Assembly: GCF_029855125.1 (NCBI RefSeq)
Contig: NZ_CP123229.1
Location: 496,001-560,000 of the forward strand
Origin: Methylocapsa sp. D3K7
Lineage (GTDB): Bacteria > Pseudomonadota > Alphaproteobacteria > Rhizobiales > Beijerinckiaceae
Direction: 5' to 3'
DNA: 64,000 nucleotides
This document shows positions 56,390 through 63,944 of the stretch, piece by piece. Position 1 is the first letter of the stretch. Each line of letters begins with the position of its first letter. Both the position numbers and the translations under genes were made by a program. Below the pieces are notes generated by a model. The model saw only the letters and a program-made list of their open reading frames with translations. It searched no databases and was not told where the DNA came from.

Positions 56390-56425
56390 GACACATGGCA
56401 GCCGACACATGGCAGCCGACACATC
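56390..56425 (+). repeat. 14-bp tandem repeat carrying the start codon
   Basis: The unit GACACATGGCAGCC is present twice and a half, head to tail. It duplicates the ATG of the downstream gene (56395 and 56409) in different frames because 14 is not a multiple of three. Only the second ATG opens the long frame. Confidence 0.75.
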
Positions 56426-57245
56426 ATGCGATAATAACCTAGAGGCGAGGAGCCAAGCCGTGATCGCGGCATGTGATGGAGATGCCCGCGCGGCGGTCCA
56501 GGCCTTGCTGGTTGCCAGGCGGCGGGGCTTGATCACGCGTGTTGAAGGACAAACGGCTTATGCCAATCTCGACAAGTCCGTGAACGCTCGGCTTCCCGAT
56601 CATCGAGTCGCTTTGTCACCCGAGGGCCATGCGCAAGCGGGCAAAGTCGGGGCCTATCTCGCAACACAATTGAGGAGCGTTCCGCGCACACGCATTCTGG
56701 TGAGCCCTTATGTTCGCGCGCGGCAGACCGGAGCGGCAATCGAGCGGGCGCTTGCCGACGCGGCAATCCAGTTCGATAGGCGGGAAGCCACCGAACTTCG
56801 CGAACTCGAGTTCGGTCTCTTCGACGGCATAGCTGACGGGGACCTGCCGAAGATTTTCCCTCTCGAATATGAGCACTACGATAAGCATAAGCGCTTCGAA
56901 GGCGAATTCTTCGCGCCGATGCCGTTGGGTGAAAGCCGATGCAATGTCGCGGACCGGATCAAGGGCGTGTTCGGGACGATCCTGCGCGACGCCTCGGACG
57001 ACCGAACCGATCCGATCTTTGACTTTATCATTGTCAGCCACGGCGTCACGATCCGTTGTTTTCGCATGCAGTGGATGCACTATTCATGGGAATGGTACGA
57101 GCAAGAGACGAATCCGAAGAACTGTTCCGTGTAACTCATAGAAGGGCATGCCGGCGGCTATACGGACCGGCTGGTCTTCGCTGGGTTTAAAGGTGCAAAG
57201 GCTTCGCTTCAGACCCGTCGCGAAGAAGGGAATGTGGGCAAGTAA
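56409..57245 (+). pseudogene. Chimeric, interrupted histidine phosphatase
   Basis: The frame reads as a histidine phosphatase from GQTAYANLDKSVNARLPDHRVALSPEG onward, with the second catalytic Arg in SPYVRARQTG, the Glu in ELRELEFG and the C-terminal His in SHGVTIR. The catalytic N-terminal RHG is missing: the sequence has R-V-E-G-Q-T where RHGQT is expected. The first 40 residues (ARSQAVIAACDGDARAAVQALLVA) belong instead to a common small rhizobial protein. A TAA at 57132 then stops translation, yet the same frame continues for 36 codons (LIEGHAGGYTDRLVFAGFKG...) to TAA 57243-57245, a plausible native C-terminus. I read it as a fusion that has lost activity. Confidence 0.7.
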
Positions 57246-57467
57246 AGAAATGGCGCCCAGCACGGTTCCCAGGACCGTGTGATCAATGGAGCGGATCGAA
57301 AGAGGTTATAATGTTCGCGTTCCTTAGGTGATTGCGCACCCAAATGGGTCATGATGCGAAGCAGCATTTCACATAGGTTTTGCTCGTGCCGTTTTGGCAT
57401 AGCCGATTGTGTGTAATCGTCTTTCGGCTGTTAAATTATTATAACTAAAGTAATTTTATCACATTTG

Positions 57468-57503
57468 GCCCCTGATCCACACCCTGGGATCAGGGGCTTT
57501 TTT
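57468..57503 (+). terminator. Rho-independent terminator
   Basis: Perfect 10-bp stem GCCCCTGATC/GATCAGGGGC with a 10-nt loop, followed directly by six T. It would end plus-strand transcripts from the phosphatase remnant or from an RNA in the preceding 200 bases. Confidence 0.85.
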
Positions 57504-57626
57504 GTATTCTGCTGGCTGGTTCCGCGCCGCCTCCGTGCTCCAGGTGGAACTTTTCGGGCGCTAAACCGATAAGAGACTGCGAAGATGAGACAGCTTCGCA
57601 CCGCGCCCTCTGCCGGAGGGAGCAAG

Positions 57627-57657
57627 GCCCCTGATCTTGCCCCCTCAGATAAGGGGC
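57627..57657 (+). repeat. Second related hairpin
   Basis: The 11-bp stem GCCCCTGATCT/AGATAAGGGGC has one mismatch and a 9-nt loop. The stem word is that of the terminator at 57468, but only a weak T-rich run (AGTTCTTTATT) follows. Confidence 0.6.
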
Positions 57658-57743
57658 AGTTCTTTATTGGCGATCGCCAAACTTGGCATACGACTTGCCC
57701 ATTCGTTTCGAGCTTGGTTCCTCCCCCAAGCTTGGACAACGGC

Positions 57744-57776
57744 CCCCTGGTCTGGAGTATCAGGCCTGACCAGGGG
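57744..57776 (+). repeat. Third related hairpin
   Basis: Perfect 9-bp stem CCCCTGGTC/GACCAGGGG with a 15-nt loop, followed by TGTTTCTCCC. The stem differs by one base from the first two hairpins, with the opposite arm changed to match, so pairing is kept. Confidence 0.6.
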
Positions 57777-57901
57777 TGTTTCTCCCTCAGCGCTGGGCCT
57801 GCCGCGCCCGCCGATAGGCCCACGGGCGAAAATAAAATTGGAACGGAAGCTGCACTTTATGGTTACCCCTCCCACAATCACAAACAGGGAGGATCCCGGA
57901 C

Positions 57902-58249
57902 ATGAAAGTCACAACACTTTTTATTGTCATTCCAGCAGTTCTGTTTCCCATGGCTGCATACGCTGAGACGTCAGCATCAGAAAATGCGGACGCGCCTGAA
58001 ATTGATGCCTGCAGGGCAAGCGGCCTCATTGCCTTGAAGGAACACACGCCTACGATTAAAGACGTCGAGATGGATCTCGACAGCGTCCGCGTCATAAAAA
58101 TGAATTCTAAAATTGGAGATGTGGATATCAAAGCGATGGTGCTTGGAGAAGCTTCTATTGAAAAGAAAACATCCAGCAAGGCGAAGAATTTGATCTGTAT
58201 CCTGGGCGAGAAGGGTAAGGTATTGCTGACTGTCTTTAGCGACCAATAA
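57902..58249 (+). CDS. Small exported hypothetical protein
   Basis: A 115-residue protein with a clean signal peptide (TTLFIVIPAVLFPMAAYA) and a mature part of about 94 residues with two Cys (IDACRASG and NLICILG) that could form a disulfide. GGAGG lies about 10 nt before the ATG. No family is recognised. It stands alone downstream of the hairpin region. Confidence 0.65.
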   Translation: MKVTTLFIVIPAVLFPMAAYAETSASENADAPEIDACRASGLIALKEHTPTIKDVEMDLDSVRVIKMNSKIGDVDIKAMVLGEASIEKKTSSKAKNLICILGEKGKVLLTVFSDQ

Positions 58250-58505
58250 GCGGGAAACGACTCCCTCTGCAGTATGTAATCACCATTAGCGGCAAGGCAG
58301 ACCCCAGTGGTGTCCTCAGACACCTTGGGCGCTGTCTGCGAAAAGCATAATCCCGACAATGGCAAGCGAGGCTGCCTCGAAGAGCAGCCTATCAACGTCC
58401 ATTGTCATCCCCGTTCCAAGATGAAATGAGCGACAGGCTCCCGCCAAGAGAATGCGGTCCCGGGATTTCGAGACCGCATCTTTGGTGCGCAAATCCCGCG
58501 TTACA

Positions 58506-58844
58506 CTATTTGGCCTGTTCCAAATGTGTGAGCGCGGCTTCAGCGTGACCTGTTGCCAGGGCTGTATGGTTCTTATTGTTATCATCGATTGTTTGTTCGA
58601 GTTCTTTGACTGCCTCTTGGGTGTGCGGATTAGACTTGGCGATCTCAGCGAGCCTCGCGTGGGAGAGCGCGGTCTTGGCGTGCTCTCCGAGAAGATCGGC
58701 ATGGGTTTTCTGACCGTGAATAATGGCTTGTTTGGTATGCGTGATGGCTTCGGCGATATGATCTTCCGCAGCTAACGAAATTTGCGGCATCAGGAAGAGG
58801 GCGAGACCGAGCCCCAACGATGCGACGATCAGTCTGCGAGACAT
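58506..58844 (-). CDS. SmbP-like His-rich periplasmic metal-binding protein
   Basis: A 112-residue protein with a signal peptide ending ISLAAED. The mature part is an all-helical repeat of about 88 residues with ten His at helix-repeat spacing (HIAEAITHTKQAIIHG, EHAKTALSHARLAE, GHAEAALTHLEQ). This is the pattern of SmbP, the small Cu/Ni-binding four-helix bundle first described in Nitrosomonas. It probably scavenges metal in the periplasm. AGGAATTACCC precedes the ATG. Confidence 0.8.
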   Translation of the reverse strand: MSRRLIVASLGLGLALFLMPQISLAAEDHIAEAITHTKQAIIHGQKTHADLLGEHAKTALSHARLAEIAKSNPHTQEAVKELEQTIDDNNKNHTALATGHAEAALTHLEQAK

Positions 58845-59070
58845 GGGTAATTCCTCCAGTTGAATTTTTGCTTGTTGACAGCCTCATTTTTCGCACAGAA
58901 GCTGACCCGCAACATTTGGGGAGCAAACACAAAGTTTCTACCCCTTTGAACTGCTACACATTCATTTTGTTAAATTGGTCGGCCGCGTGGCCCCAGCGGC
59001 GGAACTTTTGGTGCTCAAACGCGTAAAATTATAGGCTTGAAAATTGGAACTTGGCGGGAGATTTTTCGCG

Positions 59071-59289
59071 ATGCTGACGTTTGAAGATCTCAAGCATAAA
59101 GATTGTCGCTGGCCCGCTGAGTCTCAAAATGGCGAAATTCTTTATTGCGGCGAGCCAATCCTAAACGATGGACCCTATTGTGCCGTGCATGCCGCAATCG
59201 CCTATAACAGATCGCCGCGGCGAGGGATTCCCAATCAAGGAGATCACGCGGCCGCCACGCCCCCGGATGCGCCAGCTGGAACCATTTAA
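59071..59289 (+). CDS. GcrA C-terminal-domain-only small protein (second copy)
   Basis: A 72-residue paralogue of the protein at 55125. It starts MLTFEDLKHKDCRWP, aligned position by position with MKTLDELKQLDCKWP, and keeps C12, C26-G, Y36-C37 and H40 (CRWP ... YCGEP ... YCAVHAAIAYNRSP). The GcrA DNA-binding helix-turn-helix is absent. GGGAG lies about 10 nt upstream of the ATG. It has a longer low-complexity tail. The two copies lie about 4 kb apart on the same strand. Confidence 0.75.
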   Translation: MLTFEDLKHKDCRWPAESQNGEILYCGEPILNDGPYCAVHAAIAYNRSPRRGIPNQGDHAAATPPDAPAGTI

Positions 59290-59334
59290 GTCCATATGGG
59301 TTGCTCCCCGTTGAAACAAGCAGGAGGGCATCTC

Positions 59335-59583
59335 ATGCGCACTTATGCACTCGCGATCACCGCAGCGGTCGTGTTTGCTTTACCCGCGTTATCCTCGCAG
59401 ACTCTCGCGCTCGGGTCGAAGGGCGCTCCGGTCGAGGCCATAGAGCATGGCCGATCGGTTGGACAGACAGTTGGACCGACAGCTTGTCCGGAATTGCGGA
59501 AAGCCTGCCTTGATAGGAACGTGTCAGGGAAGCAAAGCCAAAGCAATTGCAAAAAATATCGCGAAATGTGCGGTCTGGAATAG
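59335..59583 (+). CDS. Small exported Cys-containing protein
   Basis: An 82-residue protein with a signal peptide (TYALAITAAVVFALPALSSQTLA). The mature part has four Cys (TACPELRKACLDRN and SNCKKYREMCGLE), which suggests two disulfides or metal binding. GGAGGG precedes the ATG at 59335. It lies 45 bases after the second GcrA-tail gene and may share its transcript. No family recognised. Confidence 0.6.
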   Translation: MRTYALAITAAVVFALPALSSQTLALGSKGAPVEAIEHGRSVGQTVGPTACPELRKACLDRNVSGKQSQSNCKKYREMCGLE

Positions 59584-59631
59584 GTTGGCGTTTCCATCCC
59601 GTTTTAACGCTCAACAGGAGCTGGGGACGGC

Positions 59632-60420
59632 TCAGTTGCATGTTCCAGCGCCAGGGTCAGGAATAGACCCATGCGTACCATGCAACGGAATTGGAAGGGA
59701 AAGCGGCTGCGCCCGAAAAGTGATGACCGCGACATCCCGGCGGGCTTCCAGCCTGGGATCCAAGGGGCGGACCTCCGTCACCCCGTGAAAGACCCGATTG
59801 TCTTGCAGGAAGACGCCATCGAGCGGATTGGTCAGCGTGAAGTCGCCCAAGTGAACATGGTTCAGATCGTAGATCGATGTTACCCCGCTTTCGACGTTGC
59901 TACGGTCGACCAGCACGACGAGCACCCAATCAACGCCGTCGCGATGCAGGCCCTCAGGCGTCGGCTGGCCGATTTGTCCGGCCCGCGCTTCGATCCGAAA
60001 CTGGTGTAGCTCCACGTGCCAGGCCTGTGGCCTGTCCGGCGCTGGAGTCAAAGCGTCAAATGCCCTTTTGCCAGCGTCAACAAGCTCCAGGGTGACCGGA
60101 TGCTGAGCGATGGCCTCTGTCACCGGTTCGAACCAACGTTCGATTCCGCCATTGAGCGGGTTATAGTCCCGGCTCTGATAATGCGGCTGATGCGGCTTAC
60201 GCTTCACGCCCTCGGAGCACACCGTGAAGGCTGCGAAGCGCCGGCGGCGATAGCGGCCTCCGCCAGCCATGTAGGTATCAATGCCAAGGGCGTCCCAACT
60301 TTTGGCGAAGGATGGCCATTCCGCAAGCGCCGCAGGAGTTAGGAGAGCGCGGAATTGCTCCGCGGGCGCAAAACTGAAGCCAGCCGATCGAACTTCCTTG
60401 ACGACAACCGAAATATCCAT
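59632..60420 (-). CDS. 2OG-Fe dioxygenase of the isoleucine-hydroxylase (IDO) family
   Basis: A 262-residue 2OG-Fe(II) dioxygenase. The iron site HRD is at residues 159-161 (TPEGLHRDGVDWVLVVLVDR) and the distal His is 212 in NRVFHGVTEV. The order FAAFTVCSEGVKRKPHQPHYQSRDYNPLNGGIERWF at 62-97 is that of the family containing L-isoleucine 4-hydroxylase, which hydroxylates free amino acids. The substrate may be a free amino acid; which one is unknown. It converges on the small exported protein gene. Confidence 0.82.
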   Translation of the reverse strand: MDISVVVKEVRSAGFSFAPAEQFRALLTPAALAEWPSFAKSWDALGIDTYMAGGGRYRRRRFAAFTVCSEGVKRKPHQPHYQSRDYNPLNGGIERWFEPVTEAIAQHPVTLELVDAGKRAFDALTPAPDRPQAWHVELHQFRIEARAGQIGQPTPEGLHRDGVDWVLVVLVDRSNVESGVTSIYDLNHVHLGDFTLTNPLDGVFLQDNRVFHGVTEVRPLDPRLEARRDVAVITFRAQPLSLPIPLHGTHGSIPDPGAGTCN

Positions 60421-60837
60421 GGTCTTTGGGTCCGCCGGCGGTGCAAATCCGGAATCACATCCGCTATGCGGCCGTGTCTTGGCAATGTCACGGCGTTGTA
60501 AAAAGCTGACATCGCGAATGCAAGGTGAGCAGACGCGTTGTGCATCCCTAGAGATATGTGATGGCGATAAGTTGGAACAGACAGAACTGGTGACGCCGGC
60601 CGATTGTCCAGATCACGGCGACGATGCTGAGCGTTGGATGAGCGGATAGCGGCAAAGCAATGCTTTACCGCCTAAAATTTTTGATCGTGCCGATGGGCTT
60701 GGCGCTCATTTGGCCAAGCATATGCGAATCGCTCTTGGTTTCTTGGGCTTAAATGCCGCGATGGCGGACCTTGGAGTCCAGATCAACTTGCCGCATCACA
60801 AAGAGACAAGCTGAGACAGGCGTCCAGCGATACAAGA
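60421..60837. other. Intergenic region, nothing recognised
   Basis: About 417 bases upstream of the dioxygenase gene. No credible ORF, RNA gene, strong hairpin or repeat was seen. It should contain the dioxygenase promoter. Confidence 0.35.
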
Positions 60838-61059
60838 CTATATCTTCATTCCCAACATGTGACGGAGGGCGACGATTGCGCCTTTCCAGAGCGGAACCGC
60901 TGGCGCATCCTCATGCCAGTAAAAATCTCCCGGTTCGTCGCTGACGCTTAATTTTGACTCCAGCGGGAGTGCTGCGTCCGCAGACTTAGGCGCACTTTGC
61001 TCGAGATCTGAAACATCTCGACCTGTGAAATTTGAAAGTTCTGCATTCAACGTCGCCAT
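60838..61059 (-). CDS. Small hypothetical protein
   Basis: A 73-residue frame (MATLNAELSNFTGRDVSDLEQSAPKSADAALPLESKL...) with GAAGG 8 nt before the ATG at 61059. No signal peptide or known domain is visible. The C-terminus (WKGAIVALRHMLGMKI) could be an amphipathic helix. It lies about 160 bases downstream of the DsbA-like gene on the same strand. Function unknown. Confidence 0.45.
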   Translation of the reverse strand: MATLNAELSNFTGRDVSDLEQSAPKSADAALPLESKLSVSDEPGDFYWHEDAPAVPLWKGAIVALRHMLGMKI

Positions 61060-61220
61060 AAAGTCCGCCTTCAAATTGAATCTGATTCAATGCTCCTAAT
61101 AATAGTAACAAATCAGCCGCCTTTTCATCACCCATTTGGGGCAATTTCCATTTTATCAGCTTGACCATGCCTCGCGCGGGCGCCAGCCAAACGAATGGCG
61201 CCCAAATTCCGCGCGGTGGA

Positions 61221-62015
61221 TTACGAGCAAATCGCCTTGCCGCATTTTTTGATATTGGCGACCTTGGCTTGCAAATCATCATATCCCACGGCGCCGACGA
61301 CAACATCGCCGCCGATCACATAAGAGGGTGTGCCCGTGACCTGCAGGGATTTGGCGAGTTTTTCCGACTCCTCTATGCCGACACCGGTGGCTGGCGCAGC
61401 GGCGTCCTTCTCCAACTGCTTCATATCGGCCCCGAGTTCCTTGGCGGCGGCGAGTGCTTCCGCCTTGCCGACCGGACCATGCGAGCCGAGAAGTTTTTGG
61501 TGGAATTCCCAGAATTTATCACCCTTGAACTGCAGGCGGGCAGCGTTGGCTACACGCGCTGCCTCGACCGAGCCAGGCGACAGAATCGGCAGATCGCGCA
61601 AGACGACGCGCAGATCTGGATTGTCCTTCATGAGCCGCGCGAGATCATTCAAGGCGCGTTTGCAATAGCCGCAATTGTAATCAAAAAACTCGATGAGGGT
61701 GATCTTGCCACCGGGATTGCCGATCACCGCTTGATTTGCGCCGCTAAATAGCAAACCCGAGGGGTCTGCGACAATGTCTTGCCGCGCCTTCGTCTCGGCA
61801 GCCTTTTCCCGCGCTTCGAGAACGCCGATAGCCTCGCGCAGCACTTCCGGCTTTTGCATCAGATAGTCCTTGATGATGGACTCGATGTCGGCTTTCTGGC
61901 CGGCTGAAAACCCGTCGGCCCGCACTGGGGTGCAAGCCAGCGCGACAACACCGAGTGCCAGCACTGCCAAGCGGCCAGCGTGCAAGCGGGAAACTTCTAG
62001 ACTGCGCAAAAACAT
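61221..62015 (-). CDS. DsbA-family thiol-disulfide oxidoreductase
   Basis: A 264-residue exported protein with a signal peptide (RLAVLALGVVALACTPVRA). An N-terminal helical segment (about 38-80) of the type that makes dimers in ScsC/Com1-like proteins is followed by a thioredoxin-fold domain with the active-site CGYC at residues 115-118 and the cis-Pro loop VTGTPSYVIGG. The ATG at 62015 has GGAGG upstream, so the longer open frame to 62150 is not used. It would form or isomerise disulfides in periplasmic proteins. Confidence 0.9.
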   Translation of the reverse strand: MFLRSLEVSRLHAGRLAVLALGVVALACTPVRADGFSAGQKADIESIIKDYLMQKPEVLREAIGVLEAREKAAETKARQDIVADPSGLLFSGANQAVIGNPGGKITLIEFFDYNCGYCKRALNDLARLMKDNPDLRVVLRDLPILSPGSVEAARVANAARLQFKGDKFWEFHQKLLGSHGPVGKAEALAAAKELGADMKQLEKDAAAPATGVGIEESEKLAKSLQVTGTPSYVIGGDVVVGAVGYDDLQAKVANIKKCGKAICS

Positions 62016-62064
62016 CAACCATCCTCCTGGGAATTTGCGGTATCTATAAAGCACCGCCGGTCCT

Positions 62065-62154
62065 ATGAAAATGTCCCCGGCGCAGGAAACCACCGCTATC
62101 GCCAAAATCCTCGGCCTGCGCAACCTGGCCAAGCTCAAGGCCAAACGCAAATGA
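62065..62154 (+). CDS. 29-codon ORF overlapping the aminotransferase start
   Basis: The frame reads MKMSPAQETTAIAKILGLRNLAKLKAKRK. It is basic, ends in a TGA that shares bases with the ATG of the next gene (ATGA), and has good third-position GC. It could be a translational coupler or a small protein. No family recognised. It lies divergent from the DsbA-like gene with only 50 bases between. Confidence 0.4.
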   Translation: MKMSPAQETTAIAKILGLRNLAKLKAKRK

Positions 62155-63332
62155 CAAAAGATCCCTTGCTGGTTGATTCGTCCCGGGTGCCCCTATCGCG
62201 CCGATCCAATGTCGCGCCTTTCATGGCCTTGGATGTGCTGGCGAGCGCCACCCGCAGGGCGCGCGAGGGGCAGGATATCGTCCATCTGGAGATTGGCGAG
62301 CCCGGCGCGCCGCCGCCGCGCGGGGTCCGGGACGCTGCCATCGCGGCCCTTGATGGTCGCAAAATCGGCTATACCGAAGCGCTTGGCCGCCCGGAACTGC
62401 GGGCCCGCATCGCCCGGCACTATTATGATACTTATGGCGTCACCGTCCCGCCCGAACGGATTGCCGTCACCACTGGTTCGTCGGCTGGATTCGCGCTGGC
62501 GTTCCTCGCCCTCTTCGATCCAGGCGCGCGTGTCGCCATCGCGGCGCCGGGCTACCCGGCCTACCGCAACATTTTGGAGGCATTCGGCATCGAGACGGTG
62601 ACCATCGAGACCGCGCGGGCAGATCGTTTTACCATGACTGCCACCATGATCGAGGCCAAGCATCGCGCGAAAAAACTCGACGGCATCCTGCTGATGAGTC
62701 CGGCCAACCCGACCGGCATGATGATGAGCGGCGACGAGCTGCGCGGCATTGCTGAGACCTGCGACCGGCTCGGTGTCGCTTTCATTTCCGACGAAGTCTA
62801 TCACGGCCTGACGTATGGCGAGGCGGCGGAGACGGCGCTGAAATTTTCCTCGAACGTTATCGTTGCGAATTCTTTCTCCAAATATTTTTGCATGACCGGC
62901 TGGCGTATCGGCTGGCTGGTGCTGCCCGAGCATTTTGTTCGCCCGGTCGAGCGGCTGCAGCAAAGCCTCTCCATCTCGGTGCCGTTCCTCAGCCAGATCG
63001 GCGCGGAAGTTGTCTTCGACGCGCAAGACGAATTGCAGGCCGTGCTTGCCGGCTATGCCCGAAACCGCAACATCCTTCTCAATGAACTGCCGGGCATAGG
63101 ATTCGATGTTTTGGCCGCCGATGGCTCATTTTATCTTTATGCGGATATCTCGCGTTTCAGCGACAACTCGCTCGATTTTTGCGCAAGGTTGCTCGACGCG
63201 GCGGGGGTCGCGACGACGCCGGGATTGGATTTCGACCGGCGGCGCGGCACCTCCGCGATCCGGCTGTCTTTCGCCGGACCGGAAGGCGATATCATCGAGG
63301 CGGCGCGGCGGCTGAAGGCGTGGCTGCGGTAA
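62151..63332 (+). CDS. Class I/II PLP-dependent aminotransferase
   Basis: A 393-residue fold-type I aminotransferase. The N-terminal arm SNVAPFMALDVLASA and the block YTEALGRPELRARIARHYY are typical. The PLP phosphate site is TTGSSAGFALAFLALF, PLP-ring contacts are SPANPTGMM and SDEVYHGLTYG, and the Schiff-base Lys is in NSFSKYFCMTGWRIGWL. It is an aspartate/alanine-type enzyme; donor and acceptor are not assignable. Its ATG overlaps the stop of the 29-codon ORF. Confidence 0.9.
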   Translation: MTKDPLLVDSSRVPLSRRSNVAPFMALDVLASATRRAREGQDIVHLEIGEPGAPPPRGVRDAAIAALDGRKIGYTEALGRPELRARIARHYYDTYGVTVPPERIAVTTGSSAGFALAFLALFDPGARVAIAAPGYPAYRNILEAFGIETVTIETARADRFTMTATMIEAKHRAKKLDGILLMSPANPTGMMMSGDELRGIAETCDRLGVAFISDEVYHGLTYGEAAETALKFSSNVIVANSFSKYFCMTGWRIGWLVLPEHFVRPVERLQQSLSISVPFLSQIGAEVVFDAQDELQAVLAGYARNRNILLNELPGIGFDVLAADGSFYLYADISRFSDNSLDFCARLLDAAGVATTPGLDFDRRRGTSAIRLSFAGPEGDIIEAARRLKAWLR

Positions 63333-63367
63333 GCTGGTTTGGTCCGATTTTCGAGGCCAATCGGACA

Positions 63368-63391
63368 AAAACGTTTCACGTGAAACGTTTT
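63368..63391. other. parS-like palindrome (ParB-binding site)
   Basis: A perfect 24-bp palindrome whose core is GTTTCACGTGAAAC; the central 16-mer CGTTTCACGTGAAACG (63372-63387) differs from the classic parS TGTTTCACGTGAAACA only at the two outer bases. A second hairpin, GTCCGATT/AATCGGAC, at 63342-63366, lies immediately beside it. ParB is not in the window. A chromosomal parS would normally imply nearness to the replication origin. Confidence 0.75.
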
Positions 63392-63567
63392 GGTACGATT
63401 GGCGGAAAAATTTTCCAAACGCCGCTTACAGAGGGCAGCTCGCTTCAGGTGGAATTGCGCCGCGAAGCTGTATGTTTGGCGGTCTGCGGTCTTGGCGTGG
63501 CACCGTGGTGCCCCGCCAATCGGGCGAGTCGACGTTCCCAGAAATTGGTGCCTTGTGTCCGCTCAAA

Positions 63568-63587
63568 ATATCCGTTAATCTGGATAT
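63568..63587. promoter_or_regulatory. Candidate ArsR operator
   Basis: Inverted repeat ATATCC-N8-GGATAT directly before the arsR start. It lies where an ArsR dimer would block its own promoter or translation start, as in autoregulated ars operons. The site is inferred from symmetry and position only. Confidence 0.5.
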
Positions 63588-63944
63588 GTGGATACTATGG
63601 AAGCAATCACCGCTCTCGGGGCGCTCGCACAAACCACGCGACTGGACACCTTTCGGCTGCTGGTCGAAAGAGAACCTGATGGCGTTCCTGCGGGCGAACT
63701 CGCCCGCCTCGTGACTGTGCCGCAAAACACCATGTCGGCGCATCTCGCCATTCTCGCCCGCGCGGGTCTCGTCGTCGGGGAGCGGCACAGCCGCTCGATT
63801 ATCTACCGCGCCGATCTCTCCCGATTTCGCGAAGTCGCGTTGTTCCTGCTCAAAGATTGCTGCGGCGGACGGCCTGACATATGCGCGCCACTCATCGCCG
63901 ATCTCACTCCCTGCCGTGCGCAAAAGGCTCGTGTCCATGACTGA
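63588..63944 (+). CDS. arsR: ArsR-family transcriptional regulator
   Basis: A winged-helix repressor of 115 to 118 residues. The body ALAQTTRLDTFRLLVEREPDGVPAGELARLVTVPQNTMSAHLAILARAGLVVGERHSRSIIYRAD is the ArsR helix-turn-helix and wing. A Cys pair near the C-terminus (KDCCGGRPDIC) could bind As(III). GTG 63588 or ATG 63597 are the possible starts. The next gene is an arsenate-reductase-type phosphatase overlapping by 8 bases, so this is an ars operon. An inverted repeat touches the start. Confidence 0.9.
   Translation: MDTMEAITALGALAQTTRLDTFRLLVEREPDGVPAGELARLVTVPQNTMSAHLAILARAGLVVGERHSRSIIYRADLSRFREVALFLLKDCCGGRPDICAPLIADLTPCRAQKARVHD

Larger units (their letters stand above)
57246..57901. 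other. Gene-poor region with three related hairpins
   Basis: About 650 bases with no convincing protein gene. The notable content is three hairpins that share the stem word CCCCTGRTC (listed separately), spaced about 160 and 120 bases apart. Open frames on both strands here are low complexity and rich in Pro/Gly, as expected from the stems. A non-coding RNA is possible. Confidence 0.45.
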
